DNA of 64,000 nt, from the NCBI GenBank assembly GCA_963556495.2, contig OY747712.1, positions 4,867,634 to 4,931,633 on the forward strand, read 5' to 3'. Below, piece by piece: positions 1 through 11,045 of the stretch. The translations under genes were made by a program, and so were the position numbers. Source of the DNA: Valencia hispanica. Taxonomy: Eukaryota > Chordata > Actinopteri > Cyprinodontiformes > Valenciidae. Each line of letters starts with the position of its first letter. Within the stretch, counting starts at the first letter, position 1. The notes under the pieces were generated by a model. It saw only the letters and a program-made list of their open reading frames with translations. It ran no database searches and was not told where the DNA came from.

Positions 1-900
1 AACAGAAAAAGAACAGTCATCCGTGAGGTTCGTCCTGGATTTTGCAAGGAACAGCTGGTCAGCTGACCGGAGAGAACAAGAAGGGACATAAGGCTGAAGA
101 AGTTTGGATAAATATACAGGCACAACACCATTTACAGATTTAAAAACAAGTAAAAGAACTGTAAAATTCACTGTAAACTGTAGGAGTGATGTGCTCATGT
201 CGTTTTTTTTACCTGTTATAAATTGCGCTGCTGCATGTTGTACCAGTTGCAAGCGTGATATTGTGCCCCGCTCAACCCCGAATAAAAGTGAGTCACAATA
301 ATCTAATCGCGATGTTATGAAAGCATGGATAACTGTTTCCAAACCGCCTCTAGAGAGGAAAGGCCGTCAACGGAGATTAAAAAATGATGATGTTACCACC
401 CCATTTACATGGCTGTGAAAAGTAGTAGCATCATCTAGTTTTACTCTTAAATTGGTGACTCAGCTCTTCATATGCTGAGTCAGGGCAGCAAGATTAAAAT
501 CAAGCTCTATGTCTCTGTCTTTCTGCTTGGCATTGATTCACATTCCTGAATTCTCTGTAGTCTAGAATTAAAACCAAATGTAGCTCATATTCTACAGGAT
601 GCAATTTATAAAGTCACACAGTCAAAAATAAACAGCAATAATTTCGGTTATTTTGCCTGTTACAAGACGGATAAATGGAGGTTTGTTTTTCAAAGTCATA
701 TTTGTGTCCATGTCCCTTCTAGAATTGCGCTGCTCTGGGTGGCTGCATGTTGGAGAGGCTCTGTTGGCTACATATTAAGTTTTGGTTTTTTGTACATTGG
801 TTCCTCTTTTTTTCTTAAAGAAGATTGCTTTTTTTTACCTGTGTGCTTTCTAATTTTTGGTGCTGTGAAGCTGGAAGGATTTTTGCTGTAATTCTTTCCC
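1..900. other. No recognisable gene
   Basis: AT-leaning DNA with only short chance reading frames. The part nearest position 900 may belong to the 5' untranslated region of the LINE that follows, but no boundary is visible. Confidence 0.5.
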
Positions 901-916
901 TTTTTGACAATTTGCT

Positions 917-1864
917 ATGATGCATAACCATGGCAACAATGTGGTTTACAGCCGGGAGCAGCTGATTAACATCGCAAAACCTGAAATAATACCTCAACTG
1001 AAGCCACAAATCCCTGATGAGTTGATAAGGAGGAGACGTGGATGCAGAGCAGGAGCGAAAAGGAGACAGAGAAAGAGGAAGTTCAAGCCATCTCTTCCAT
1101 CGATCATAATGGGCAACGTAAGATCACTGGCTAACAAGATGGATGAACTCCAAGCCCTTACTAGCACTCAGCCAGAGTACCGGGAATGCAGTGCTATGTG
1201 TTTTACTGAGACGTGGCTGCTGGATCATATCCCCGACTCCAGCGTCTCTCTGCCAGGCTTCCTGACTGTACGAGCAGACAGAGATCTGAAGACGAGCAGA
1301 AAAAGAAAAGGAGGTGGAGTAGCAGTGCTTGTCAACAACAGATGGTGTCATCCAGGACATGTTACTGTGAAGTGTCGTCTCAGCAGCCCAGATGTCGAAC
1401 TCTTGGCAGGAAGTTTTCGTCCATATTATTTACCAAGAGAGTTCACCAGTGTAATTTTGGCAGTTGTTTACATTCCACCTTCAGCCGTTGCTGACAATGC
1501 ATGTGATGTCATCAGTTTCGTTGTTGCTAAGCTACAGACACAGCACCCCAATGCATTTGTGGCAATATCTGGTGATTTTAATCATGCCTCGCTCTCTACT
1601 ACACTTCCAACATTTCAACAGTTTGTCAGCTGCTCTACAAGAGAAAACAGGACCTTGGATTTGTTTTACGCAAATGTAAAGGATTCATACACGTCCAAAC
1701 TAAGACCTCCTGTGGGACAATCAGATCACAATCTTGTTTTTCTCTGTTCAGAATATAAACCACTTGTTCAGAGGCAACCTGTTACAAAACAAACTGTGAG
1801 AAAATGGTCACAGGAAGCCGAAGAAGCCCTGCAGGGGTTTTTTGTGCGACCACAGACTCGATGA
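917..1864 (+). pseudogene. LINE A endonuclease domain (broken)
   Basis: Frame of 315 codons encoding an exonuclease-endonuclease-phosphatase fold, which nicks the target DNA for LINE insertion. Visible landmarks are a basic stretch (residues about 38-58), the N-terminal Asn in GNVRSLANKMDEL (N67), FTETW with catalytic E98, a GGGVAVLVNN strand (132-141), SGDFN with D220 and N222, and the terminal SDH triad (269-271). All catalytic landmarks are kept. The frame then runs out at 1862-1864, while the continuation of the protein is read in another frame that overlaps from 1804, so a small indel lies between about 1800 and 1864. The start codon choice is uncertain, because the LINE protein could begin further upstream. 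Confidence 0.88.
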
Positions 1865-2418
1865 CTCTTTGCCAAGCACATGGAGAGGACATCAATGCCA
1901 TGACTGAGTGTGTGACTGACTATATAAACTTCTGTGTGGACAACATCATCCCCACCAGAACAGTGAGATGCTTCCCTAATAACAAACCCTGGATCACCAG
2001 TGACCTGAAGGAACTGCTAAACAAGAAAAAAAGAGCCTTCAGGGAGGGAGACAGGGAATTACTGAGGAGTATATAGAAGCAACTTAAGGTCAAGATCAGA
2101 GACAACAAGGAGGCAAACAGGAAGAAGCTGGAGAACAAACTACAGAGGAACAATATCCGAGATGTCTGGTCAGGAATGAGAAAGATCACAGGTTTTAAGG
2201 ACAGGAAGGATTGGATAGATGGTAGTCTGGACAGAGCCAATGAACTGAACACATTCTTCAACAGGTTCAGTTCAGGAACTAGCTTAGCATCCTCCTCTCC
2301 TGTTTCCAGCCAAACAGACATCCCACTCTCCTCTGATCAACAGCTTTCCTGTTACACCTCGGATGTTTTATCCTTCACCTCAGCCATGGACTCTTCTGAT
2401 TCCACAAGTTTGACTTAA
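1804..2418 (+). pseudogene. LINE A linker between endonuclease and RT, two stops
   Basis: Continuation of the LINE polyprotein in the third frame relative to the endonuclease part. It reads through NKPWITSDLKELLNKKKRAF, a motif commonly seen between the endonuclease and RT domains of fish jockey-type LINEs, then meets a TAG at 2074-2076. It resumes in the same frame (KITGFKDRKDW) and ends at a TAA at 2416-2418. Both stops look like point mutations, because the frame and the family-like reading continue past them. Confidence 0.8.
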
Positions 2419-2463
2419 ACCAAGTCAGGAAATGCTGCTACCCCCTTTGCCTCCCCCTCCCAC

Positions 2464-3672
2464 TTGTCTGTCTCCAAAAGTCAGGTGAAGAGGCAGCTGG
2501 AGAAACTGAACCGGAACAAGGCTGCAGGTCCAGATGGTGTCAGCCCCAGAGTCCTGAAGGCCTGTGCAGAGCAGCTCTGTGGGATTCTGCAGCACATCTT
2601 CAACCTTAGCCTAACTCAGGAGAAGGTTCCAGTGTTGTGGAAGACATCCTGCCTTGTTCCAGTACCAAAGAGAACTCACCCATCAGTCATCAATGACTAT
2701 AGACCTGTTGCCCTGACATCCCACATCATGAAGGTCCTGGAGAGACTCCTGTTGGCACCCCTGAGTAAGCAAACAAGAACGTATCAGGACCCACTGCAGT
2801 TTGCTTATCGCTGTGGAGTTGGAGTTGAAGATGCCATCATCCACCTGCTTCAACCAACCCACTGTCATCTGGACAAAGCAGGCAGCACTGTGAGGATCAT
2901 GTTTTTTGATTTCTCTAGTGCATTTAACACAATTCAGCCTGATTTGCTTAATCAGAAACTCCTGAAGACACATGTGGAGCCCTCAACAATCGCCTGGATC
3001 AATGACTACCTGACCAACAGACCACAATTTGTGAGACTGAAGAATTGTGTGTCAAACCAGGTGATCAGCAGCACAGGAGCACCACAGGGGACCATACTCT
3101 CACCATTCCTTTTCATTCTGTACACCTCAGACTTCCAGTACAAATCAGAGACCTGTCATCTGGAGAAATACTCAGATGACTCTGCAATTGTCGGGTGTAT
3201 CAGAGATGGACAAGAAGCTGAATACAGAGAGCTGGTGGACCGCTTTGTGACATGGTGTGGAAACAATCGTCTCACCTTGAATGTGAACAAAACAAAGGAG
3301 ATGATTGTAGATTTCAGAAGAAACAGGGATAAGTCAAAAACTGTTTCCATCATGGGAGAAGAAGTGGAGGTGGTTGAGGAATATAAATACCTCAGAGTTC
3401 ACCTTGACAACAAACTGGACTGGAGACTGAACAGTGAAACCGTCTACAAGAAGGGACAGAGCAGACTGGACTTCTTGAGGAAGCTTAGGTCCTTCAAGGT
3501 TTGCAGCAAGATGCTGCAGATCTTCTACAAGTCTGTTGTGGAGAGTGTAATCTCTTCAGCCATCATCTGTTGGGGTAGCAGCATCAGAGCCAGGGATTTA
3601 AAAAGGCTAAACAACCTGATAAAGAAGGTTCTGGTTCTGTTCTTGGGACGACTGTGGAACATCTGGAGATGA
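2464..3672 (+). pseudogene. LINE A reverse transcriptase domain
   Basis: Frame of 402 codons covering the RT of the LINE. Motifs in order: NKAAGPDGVSPRVLK (18-32), NDYRPVALTS (77-86), FFDFSSAFNTI with the first catalytic Asp (D149), GAPQGTILSP (205-214), and YSDD (236-239) with the two remaining catalytic Asp residues. YSDD instead of YADD is usual in this fish LINE group, so it is not a defect. The Met at 2464 is only the first Met after the upstream stop; the natural protein is continuous with the endonuclease. The frame is lost near 3640-3672 by an indel, and the true C-terminus lies in the next entry. Confidence 0.9.
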
Positions 3673-3908
3673 TAATGCAAAGAAGGATTCTTCATAAAAT
3701 CAAAAAAATTATGGATAACCCTGATCATCCTCTTCATGAGACAGTCATACAACAACAGAGCATCTTCAGTCGGAGGATTCTTCAGTTTTGCTGCAACACA
3801 GACCGCTACAGGAAATCCTTCCTGCCCACAGCCATCATCATCTACAACAACTCCTTAAAGAATGAATTATATGAGCTACAACACTTAATTTCCCTCTGGG
3901 ATCAATAA
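3654..3908 (+). pseudogene. LINE A C-terminal tail, out of frame
   Basis: The C-terminal end of the RT protein in a different frame from the RT body. It reads RRILHKIKKIMDNPDHPLH, then TDRYRKSFLPTAIIIYNN, and ends at a TAA inside the ATCAATAAAG 3' signature. The same segment is repeated in the truncated copies at 8963, 31850, 56633 and 63570. It is the most frequently retained part because these LINEs insert with 5' truncation. Confidence 0.85.
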
Positions 3909-3984
3909 AGTATTTTTGAATTTTGAATTTGAATTGAATTTATAAAAGAGGATATATGCAATTGAATTGAATGTGTCCAGTTTC

Positions 3985-4430
3985 AAGCTAAATATTCAGT
4001 TAGCAGACTTAATATTTAGTTGACAAGCTAAACATTTAGCTTGTCAACTAAATATTAAGTCTACAAACTAAATATTTAACTTCAAACTAATTAGTTAGCT
4101 AGCAAGCTAAATATTTAGTTAACAAATTAAATGTTTAGCTCCAAACTAAACTTTAATTTCAAACTAAATATTTAGTTTGAAGTTAAATATTTAGCTAGCA
4201 AGCTAAACTGGCTAGTTAAATATGTAGCTTTGAACTAAACTTTTAGCTTGTCAACTAAACATTAAGTCTACAAACTAAATATTTAACTTCGAACTAATTA
4301 GTTAGCTAGCAAGCTAAATATTTAGTTAACAAATTAAATGTTTAGCTCCAAACTAAATATTTAGTTTGAAGTTAAATATGTAGCTGTGAACTAACAATTT
4401 AGCTGAGAGCTAAATATTCAGCTAATATGC
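3985..4430. repeat. AT-rich palindromic repeat array
   Basis: Dozens of short copies of AACTAAATATTTAGTT-like palindromes, alternating with TAGCTAGCAAGCTA. Within it a block is directly duplicated with a 207-bp shift (4081 matches 4288). A shorter relative lies at 6565-6830, with scraps at 4640-4740 and 8537-8570. No coding potential. Confidence 0.85.
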
Positions 4431-4890
4431 AAATGTACCTGGGGATAAGAGGACTACAGAAAAAAAGCTGGGTCTTGAGAACCTCTATAATTTAATTTTT
4501 GTCCCAAGATGTCAAACATTTCAGCTTAAAACTTAGAAGGAGCCATTTTGTCAACGATACAAATGCTTACAGCAACAGTGACTGAGATAGCAACAGTTTA
4601 TATAAAGGTTTGCAAGACCCAGCTTTTATTTTGATAGTCCACTTTGCATATTAGCAAAATATTTAGCTCTGAGTTAAATATTTACTTTGAAGCTACATAT
4701 TAACCCAGTTTAGCTTGCTAGCTAAACATTCAGTTTGAAATTGTGACATTTATAAAAGAATAAATAACATGGACCCAAATATGAATAGGAAAAATGAACC
4801 CCCATATTTTATTCTCTTATGAAAGGCGAAATAACCCAAACTCTTGCTGGTAATTTTACAAACGCCACCCTATAATACTCTGACATGTTT
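4413..4890. repeat. Duplicated segment, copy 1
   Basis: The block from GCTAATATGCAAAT through ACATTTATAAAAGAATAAAT to TTTTACAAACG is found again at 6805-6888 continuing at 8458-8700. In the second copy a Tc1 element interrupts it. This is a local duplication that predates the Tc1 insertion. Function unknown. Confidence 0.7.
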
Positions 4891-6560
4891 GTAGTTTTTT
4901 TGTGTTTTGTGCAGATGGGCACAGTCAGCAGGATAAAAACGGAAGCACCACTGAAGCTGACTGTAGCTCGTTAGCGGTTTAACGAGCTCAGCCAGCTTCA
5001 GCTGCATGCCATGATGGGACAGATACAGGCTGACACATTTCAGAGAATAACTGTAATATTCTGAGTAAATGCTGATTTAGTGGAATGGCTCTGATCTCAT
5101 CGTAAGCTTTTTTTTCCTGCATCAGCTGGTTCTTTAACAGCTGACAAGTTGGATCCTGAAGCTGCAGAAAAAAGCATGAAAACATTTAGAAAGCTGTAAG
5201 GCTGCTGTTATGAAGCTGCTGTTTTCTGCACGACTCGGAAGCTTCAGTTTGACATTGTTTAATATTTGTCTCTTTCCTTTGATGCTTTTAAGAGTTAAAC
5301 ACTGACTTGATGTTTTAGTTCCTTTGTTAGTTTATCAGGACATGCTGGCCTATTTTTAGGAACTTTTGAACGACGAATGTTTAGGATGCACAATATCTCT
5401 CTGTTGAAGGTGTTTTGATAAAACTAGCAACATAATTAAAGAGAAAATATTTTTGTTGTCAGATGAAATGTGATTCAGGTTGGTTGGAAAATTGGCTACT
5501 CTTGCCCAACGCTACATCATGCAGGTAAACATTTCCCCACATAGAAGACTAGACTTTTGGTGTTAAAACTAGCTTTTATCAGAGCTCCACAGCTTTGCAA
5601 CAGAGAAGTCACATTTCAAGTTTAGAAAACGGACATTGGTCCAAAAGTCTTTACATTTTCTGTTTAAATAGATTTTACAGATATTACACAGGGTGTTACG
5701 GTACATCTATTAGTACCGAAGCAGTTTTCTGCAGGGCAACTTTAAAATTGACTCCAAAACGGAATAGAGAGGACTCAGAGCCATCACCAAAGTCCAAATC
5801 CAGCTACGTGTTGCATCCAATCAGCTCAAACGTTTTGCATCCTAAAAAATGCAAGTCTGAGGGGATTTTCCCAACAGCTGCTCATGATGGTTTCAGGTAC
5901 TGCTGGGACACTAGGATGTCTATGTAGCAGTGATTTAAACGTGTTTTATTCTCAAATATGGACACAGTCTTATTTAAAAATGTCTAAACCTGCTATATTG
6001 CTGTTATATTGTTGTATTACCTATCCATCCAGGCATTGGCTCCGTCTCTTTGCACTAATTTTTAATAAAAAATTCTAATTAAATCTCCAGTTAGTTCTAT
6101 GCTTTCCACTTTTTTAAATTTTAGAATAAAATAAAATAAAATTTTAGAAATTAAAAAAGATTATTTGTTTCTTTGTCTGACCAAAATAAACCCAATCGTA
6201 TCTGGATTTACTTTCTTGATTGAAGCGTACAATGTACCAAACCATGATTTAAAAGCCAAAACCTTTGTTTCACATTTGTATGTCTGCTCGTACATTTTAC
6301 TCATCAAAACGGCTGCCTTTTGTTTTCACTCAGCTTGTTCTTCGTCCGACGTAAGATTTCTGATTTTCTGTCCAATCCATTCAGAGTACAGAGCGTCCAC
6401 AATCAAACTTCACCTCTCCTCCAGTACAGCTCTGAGTTTTTCCTTTAAACTGCTTTAATGTCTTTCCCTACCTCTAGTTTAGGAGATAAACCCCATCTTT
6501 GTCCAGTTTGGGTTTTCAAAGTCATATTTTCACCATGTAATTTATATATTTATACGTTTC
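4891..6560. other. No recognisable gene
   Basis: AT-rich DNA with short open frames only, none resembling a known protein. No clear repeats apart from a short ATAAAATAAAATAAAA run near 6125. Confidence 0.5.
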
Positions 6561-6564
6561 CTCA

Positions 6565-6835
6565 CAAAATATTTAATTTAGAAATAAATATTTAATTTGC
6601 AAACTAAATATTTAATTTGCAAACTAAATATTTAGTTTACAAATGAAATATTTAGCTACAAACTAAATATTTCTTTTGAAGCTAAATATTTAGCTAACCA
6701 GTTTCCTGGTTAAACATTTAGTTAGAAGTTAAATATTTAGCTAGCAACTTAAACTGCCTTGTTAAATATTTAGCTTCAAACTAAATATTTAGTTTGAAGC
6801 TAAATATTTAGCTAATATGCAAATATACTTGTTGA
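6565..6835. repeat. AT-rich palindromic repeat array, second block
   Basis: Same AAATATTTAG/CTAAATATTT vocabulary as 3985-4430. It ends in GCTAATATGCAAATATACTT, the start of the duplicated segment. Confidence 0.8.
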
Positions 6836-6888
6836 TAGGGGGAAATGGACTGTTAAAATAAAAGCAGGTTCTTGATAACCGCTATTTA

Positions 6889-7102
6889 CAGTGGCTTGCA
6901 AAAGTATTCGGCCCCCTTGAACTTTTCCACATTTTGTCACATTACAGCCACAAACATGAATCAGTTTTATTGGAATTCCAGGTGAAAGACCAAAACAAAG
7001 TGATGTACACGTGAGAAGTGGAACAAAAATCATACATGATTCCAAACATTTTTCACAAATAAATAACTGAAAAGTGGGGTGTGTGTAATTATTCAGCCCC
7101 CT
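6889..7102. repeat. Left terminal inverted repeat of the Tc1 element
   Basis: 214 bp, the counterpart of 8242-8455. It ends at ATTCAGCCCCCT just before the transposase leader. Confidence 0.92.
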
Positions 7103-7256
7103 TTGGTCTGAGTGCAGTCAGTTGCCCATAGACATTGCCTGATGAGAGCTAATGACTAAATAGAGGCACCTGTGTGTAATCTAATGTCAGTACAAATACA
7201 GCTGCCCTGTGACGGCCTCAGAGGTCGTCTAAGAGAATGATGGGAGCAACAACACC

Positions 7257-7733
7257 ATGAAGTCCAAAGAACACACCAGACAGGTCAGGGATAAAGTTAT
7301 TGAGAAATTGAAAGCAGGCTTAGGCTACAAAAAGATTTCCCAGGACTTGAACATCCCACGGAGCGCTGTTCAGGTGATCATTCAGAAATGGAAGGAGTAT
7401 GGCACAACTGTAAACCTACCAAGACAAGGCCGTCCACCTAAACTCACAGGCCGAACAAGGAGAGCGCTGATCAGAAATGCAGCCAAGAGGCCCATGGTGA
7501 CTCTGGAGGAGCTGCAGAGATCTACAGCTCAGGTGGGGGAATCTATCCATAGGACAACTATTAGTGGTGCACTGCACAAAGTTGCCCTTTATGGAAGAGT
7601 GGCAAGAAGAAAGCCATTGTTAAAAGAAAACCATAAGAAGTCCTGTTTGCAGTTTGCCACAAGCCATGTGGGGGACACAGCAAACATGTGGAAGAAGGTG
7701 CTCTGGTCAGATGAGACCAAAATGCAAAACTAA
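7257..7733 (+). pseudogene. Tc1 transposase, N-terminal part
   Basis: Start at the ATG that opens MKSKEHTRQVRDKVIEKLKA. Residues about 1-110 form the paired-like double helix-turn-helix that binds the inverted repeats, with the GRPPK linker near residue 58-62. The catalytic domain begins with WSDET, holding the first catalytic Asp. The frame then stops at 7731-7733 because a short piece is missing after DETK: intact relatives have a stretch of about a dozen residues before the NTAHH segment that is absent here. The rest of the protein continues in another frame. Confidence 0.9.
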
Positions 7734-8238
7734 CACTGCACATCACTCTGAACACACCATCCCCACTGTCAAATATGGTGGTGGCAGCATCATGCTCTGG
7801 GGGTGCTTCTCTTCAGCAGGGACAGGGAAGCTGGTCAGAGTTGATGGGAAGATGGATGGAGCCAAATACAGGGCAGTCTTGGAAGAAAACCTCTTGGAGT
7901 CTGCAAAAGACTTGAGACTGGGGCGGAGGTTCACCTTCCAGCAGGACAACGACCCAAAACATAAAGCCAGGGCAACAATGGAATGGTTTAAAACAAAACA
8001 TATCCATGTGTTAGAATGGCCCAGTCAAAGTCCAGATCTAAATCCAATCCAGAATCTGTGGCAAGATCTGAAAGCTGCTGTTCACAAACACTGTCCATCT
8101 AATCTGACTGAGCTGGAGCTGTTTTGCAAAGAAGAATGGGAAAGAATTTCAGTCTGTAGATGTGCAAAGCTGGTAGAGACATACCCTAAAAGACTGGCAG
8201 CTGGAAGTGCAGCAAAAGGTGGTTCTACAAAGTATTGA
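7734..8238 (+). pseudogene. Tc1 transposase, C-terminal catalytic part
   Basis: Continuation of the transposase in a different frame. It reads TIPTVKYGGGSIMLWGCF, then QQDNDPKHKA with the second catalytic Asp, then SPDLNPIQNLW. The DD34E triad should have Glu at the position written Q here: counting from the Asp of QQD there are 34 residues and then Gln, codon CAG at 8050-8052. So the acid needed for metal binding is lost as well as the frame. The protein ends at TAA/TGA around 8236-8238, four bases before the right inverted repeat. Confidence 0.9.
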
Positions 8239-8241
8239 CTC

Positions 8242-8455
8242 AGGGGGCTGAATAATTACGCACACCCCACTTTTCACTTATTTATTTGTAAAAAATGTTT
8301 GGAATCATGTATGATGTTCGTTCCACTTCTCACGTGTACACCACTTTGTTTTGGTCTTTCACCTGGAATTCCAATAAAATTGATTCATGTTTGTGGCTGT
8401 AATGTGACAAAATGTGGAAAAGTTCAAGGAGGCCGAATAATTTTGCAAGCCACTG
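8242..8455. repeat. Right terminal inverted repeat of the Tc1 element
   Basis: 214 bp, inverted match to 6889-7102 with roughly nine differences and no length change. Confidence 0.92.
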
Positions 8456-8457
8456 TA

Positions 8458-8720
8458 AACTCCTGCGGCTGGTGCATCACTGTTGCTGTAAATCCATCGA
8501 TAAACGTCTGTATTGTCGTTAAAACGATTCATCCTAGCTAAATATTTAGCTTGCTAACTAAATGTTTCTCTGAAACCGACATTTATAAATGAATACGTAA
8601 CATGGACGCAAATATGAGCTGGAAAAATTAACCTCCATTTTTTTCTCCTATGACAGGCTAAATAATTAAATTTTTAACTGTGTAACTTTACAAACGGCTC
8701 CCCATACCGCTGTGGCTCTG
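8458..8720. repeat. Duplicated segment, copy 2 (right part)
   Basis: Continues the segment seen at 4413-4890: ACATTTATAAATGAATAC, then TAACATGGACGCAAATATGA, then CTTTACAAACGGC. The Tc1 element separates it from the left part at 6805-6888. Confidence 0.65.
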
Positions 8721-8962
8721 CTGGCTCTGTTTTCCTTGACCACAAATGTTTTAAAGTTATGTAAAAACACATAATATTTCTCTACGGTCATTGACTTTAT
8801 TACAGGCCATCGATAACATGTTTTTTGATAAATGTTCTGAATACCAGTTTTAAAAAAAAATGTAACAAAATAAATACCAGTAAAAAAAAAAAATAATAAT
8901 AATAAATGCCAGTTAAAATTTTTTATTTTTTTTTTAAATAAATAAATACCAGTTAAAAAAAA

Positions 8963-9200
8963 TAATGGACAACCATGAGCATCCTCTTCATGTAACTATC
9001 CTACAACAACAGAGTGTCTTCAGTTGGAGGCTTCTTCAGTTTCGCTGCAACACAGACCGCTACAGGAGATCCTTCCTGCCCACAGCCATCATCATCTACA
9101 ACAACTCCTTCAAGAATTTATTATATAAGCTACAATAATTAATTTCCCTCTGGGATCAATAAAGTATTTTTGAATTTTGAATTTGAATTGAATTTATAAA
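8963..9200 (+). mobile_element. LINE A 3' fragment
   Basis: 5'-truncated copy of the LINE A end: GACCGCTACAGGAGATCCTT, then ATCAATAAAGTATTTTTGAA and TTGAATTGAATT. Beyond the tail it shares TATAAAAGATGATATATGC with the flank of the copy ending near 3950, so the two tails either share a longer 3' sequence or were duplicated with flanking DNA. Confidence 0.85.
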
Positions 9201-10130
9201 AGATGATATATGCTAATTGGCTAATTGCTAGTTACAGTTGGTGAAAAAAAGGCCCTATATGACCTATTGAAGGGATTTCTTCACCTGAAGAATAAAAAAA
9301 CAAAAACAAAATAAATGTGCAGAAGTGATTCATTCAAAAATACATCTTAAAAGGGAGTCACTGCTGAAAACACTAGGAATAACAGTTTAGAAGAAGATTT
9401 AACTGCAGTATTTTCTGTTTGGTCAAAAATCTTGGCTGTTTGCATCAACACAGCCACTTCATATTTATTTGAAATGATTTCATGCTTAAAGGTCCAATTT
9501 TAGGATGATTTTTTTTAAAATCCGTGCTGCAAAGGAAAGGACGGGAGGTGAAGAACCTGGATGACGTTAGAGCCGTTTAGTGAGCTTAAATACGATTCGT
9601 CCCGTTAATCGTCCACACAGCGTTGGTGTGTCCTGCAGCGTTAATGATGCTGGTTCTGATCCAGAGCCGAATCCAGTCTCTCTCTCTGCAGCTGTGCTGG
9701 GGGTGAGTTTGATGATCGGAGCCTGTTTATGTTTACCAGCTGTGGATCGGGTTCCAGACTCCCTAATGGACTCTGTGGTTGTGGTCGTTTAGAATAATCA
9801 CATCCATCCTCCACAAGCATCTCTCCGCTGGGAGACCGGCGCAAAAACAAACATGACATCGGAGAGAGACGGGTCCGGATCAGCGTGACTATTTAAAATG
9901 AAGGAATTCTTTTGGATCTTCTACAACAAGTGGCTTGAATGTTGCCTGTCCCCCTTGAACGAACCAGAATCCCTCATGTTCTGTCCCGGTGAGAGGTCGG
10001 CACACACCCTAAAGCAGCTTAGTGCTGCAGAAACATGGCTTCCATGGTGGGTTAGGGTTAAAGGTCGTCAGCAGCGGGAAGCCACCTCCGCACCAGGAAG
10101 AAGTTCCAGGTTGAGTTCATCGCTGCAGGT
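9201..10130. other. No recognisable gene
   Basis: Mixed sequence with a moderately GC-rich part at 9600-9860 and short chance frames. Nothing recognised. Confidence 0.5.
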
Positions 10131-10134
10131 CTAA

Positions 10135-11045
10135 AGGTCGCGTTAATGTTGGGGCCCTAGACCCAGATGGATGTGCTATAACTTTCACCTGCTGAACAGA
10201 AACAAATCAGAAGTAATTACTTTTGGACCTAAAGAGGAACGATCAACAGTCAGCACACAGCTTCAGCTAATACAGCTAGAAACTACTGATCAGGTCAGAA
10301 ACCTAGATGTAGTAATGGACTCAGACCTGAACCTCCAGGGTCACATAAAGGTCAATAACAAGGTCAGCCTTCTATCACCTGAAGAACATTTCTAGGATTA
10401 AAGGACTGATGTCACAACAGGACCTAGAAAAACTCCTCCATGCGTTTATCTTTAGTCGGATTGAATACTGCAACAGCGTCTTCACAGGTCTGCCTAAAAA
10501 GTCAATCAGACATCTGCAGCTGATCCAGAACGCTGCTGCTCGTGTTCCTCACTAGAACCAGGAAAGTAGAGCACATCACCCCAGTTCTAAAGTCCTTACA
10601 CTGGCTCCCTGTAGCTCAGAGAATAGACTTCTAAATACTTTTACTAGTTTATAAATCATTACATGGCTTAGCACCAAAGTATGTTGAAGATCTACTGTTA
10701 CTATAGCAACCCCCACCAGAACCACCCAGGTCCTCTAGTTCCAGTCGACTCAACATCCCTAGAATCAGAACCAAACATGGAGAAGCAGCTTTCAGTTTCT
10801 ATGCTCCTCTAATCTGGAACAAACTTCCAGAAAACTGCAAAGCTGCTGAAACACTGATCTTTTAAATCATGGCTAAAAACGTATCAGTTTAGAGCTGCCT
10901 TTGAGTCATGCTTTGATGGATCATGTTTTGTGTGTGCCTCTTGCTTTATTGCTATTTTTACTGTATCCCTTAATCATATAAAGCACCTTGAATCACCTCG
11001 TTGTTGAAAGTGTGCTGTACAAATAAAATCACCTTGCCTTGCCTA
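10135..11045 (+). mobile_element. L2-type LINE, 3' part, broken
   Basis: C-terminal RT-protein region and 3' untranslated region of an L2-type LINE. A first piece (10171-10395) reads [20 protein letters not shown] and [13 protein letters not shown]. After a frameshift come the segments equivalent to DLEKLLHAFIFSRIEYCNS, LQLIQNAAAR and HITPVLKSLHWLPVAQRIDF. The 3' end TACAAATAAAATCACCTTGC runs into CCTTGCCT repeats, the usual tail of such elements. Further copies lie at 33811 (reverse), 39375 (reverse scrap) and 40812. No active protein is possible. Confidence 0.88.

Larger units (their letters stand above)
905..3950 (+). mobile_element. Broken non-LTR retrotransposon, jockey superfamily (LINE A)
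   Basis: A near full-length LINE of about 3 kb. An apurinic-type endonuclease is followed by a reverse transcriptase, a C-terminal tail and a 3' end that runs ATCAATAAAGTATTTTTGAA into TTGAATT-type repeats. These tails are typical of fish jockey-superfamily LINEs (Rex1/Babar or L2/CR1-like; I cannot choose between them by eye). The same 3' end recurs at 8963, 31850, 56633 and, reversed, at 63570, so this is a dispersed family in the window. The coding part has at least two frame changes and two stop codons, so this copy cannot make its proteins. The 5' boundary is not resolved. Confidence 0.9.
6889..8455 (+). mobile_element. Tc1-like DNA transposon, 1567 bp, inactive
   Basis: A complete Tc1/mariner element with both ends present. 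It starts CAGTGGCTTGCAAAAGTATT and ends with the inverted counterpart, flanked by TA at 6887-6888 and 8456-8457, the standard target duplication. The inverted repeats are 214 bp each and differ at only about nine positions by my reading, so the insertion is fairly young compared with the other fossils here. The single transposase gene between them is broken (see the two pseudogene parts). Confidence 0.95.

Noticed and set aside
6812..7045. 77-codon reverse frame over the left Tc1 repeat, matched at 8299-8541
   Set aside because: It is the inverted repeat read in antisense; both repeats give the same false peptide.
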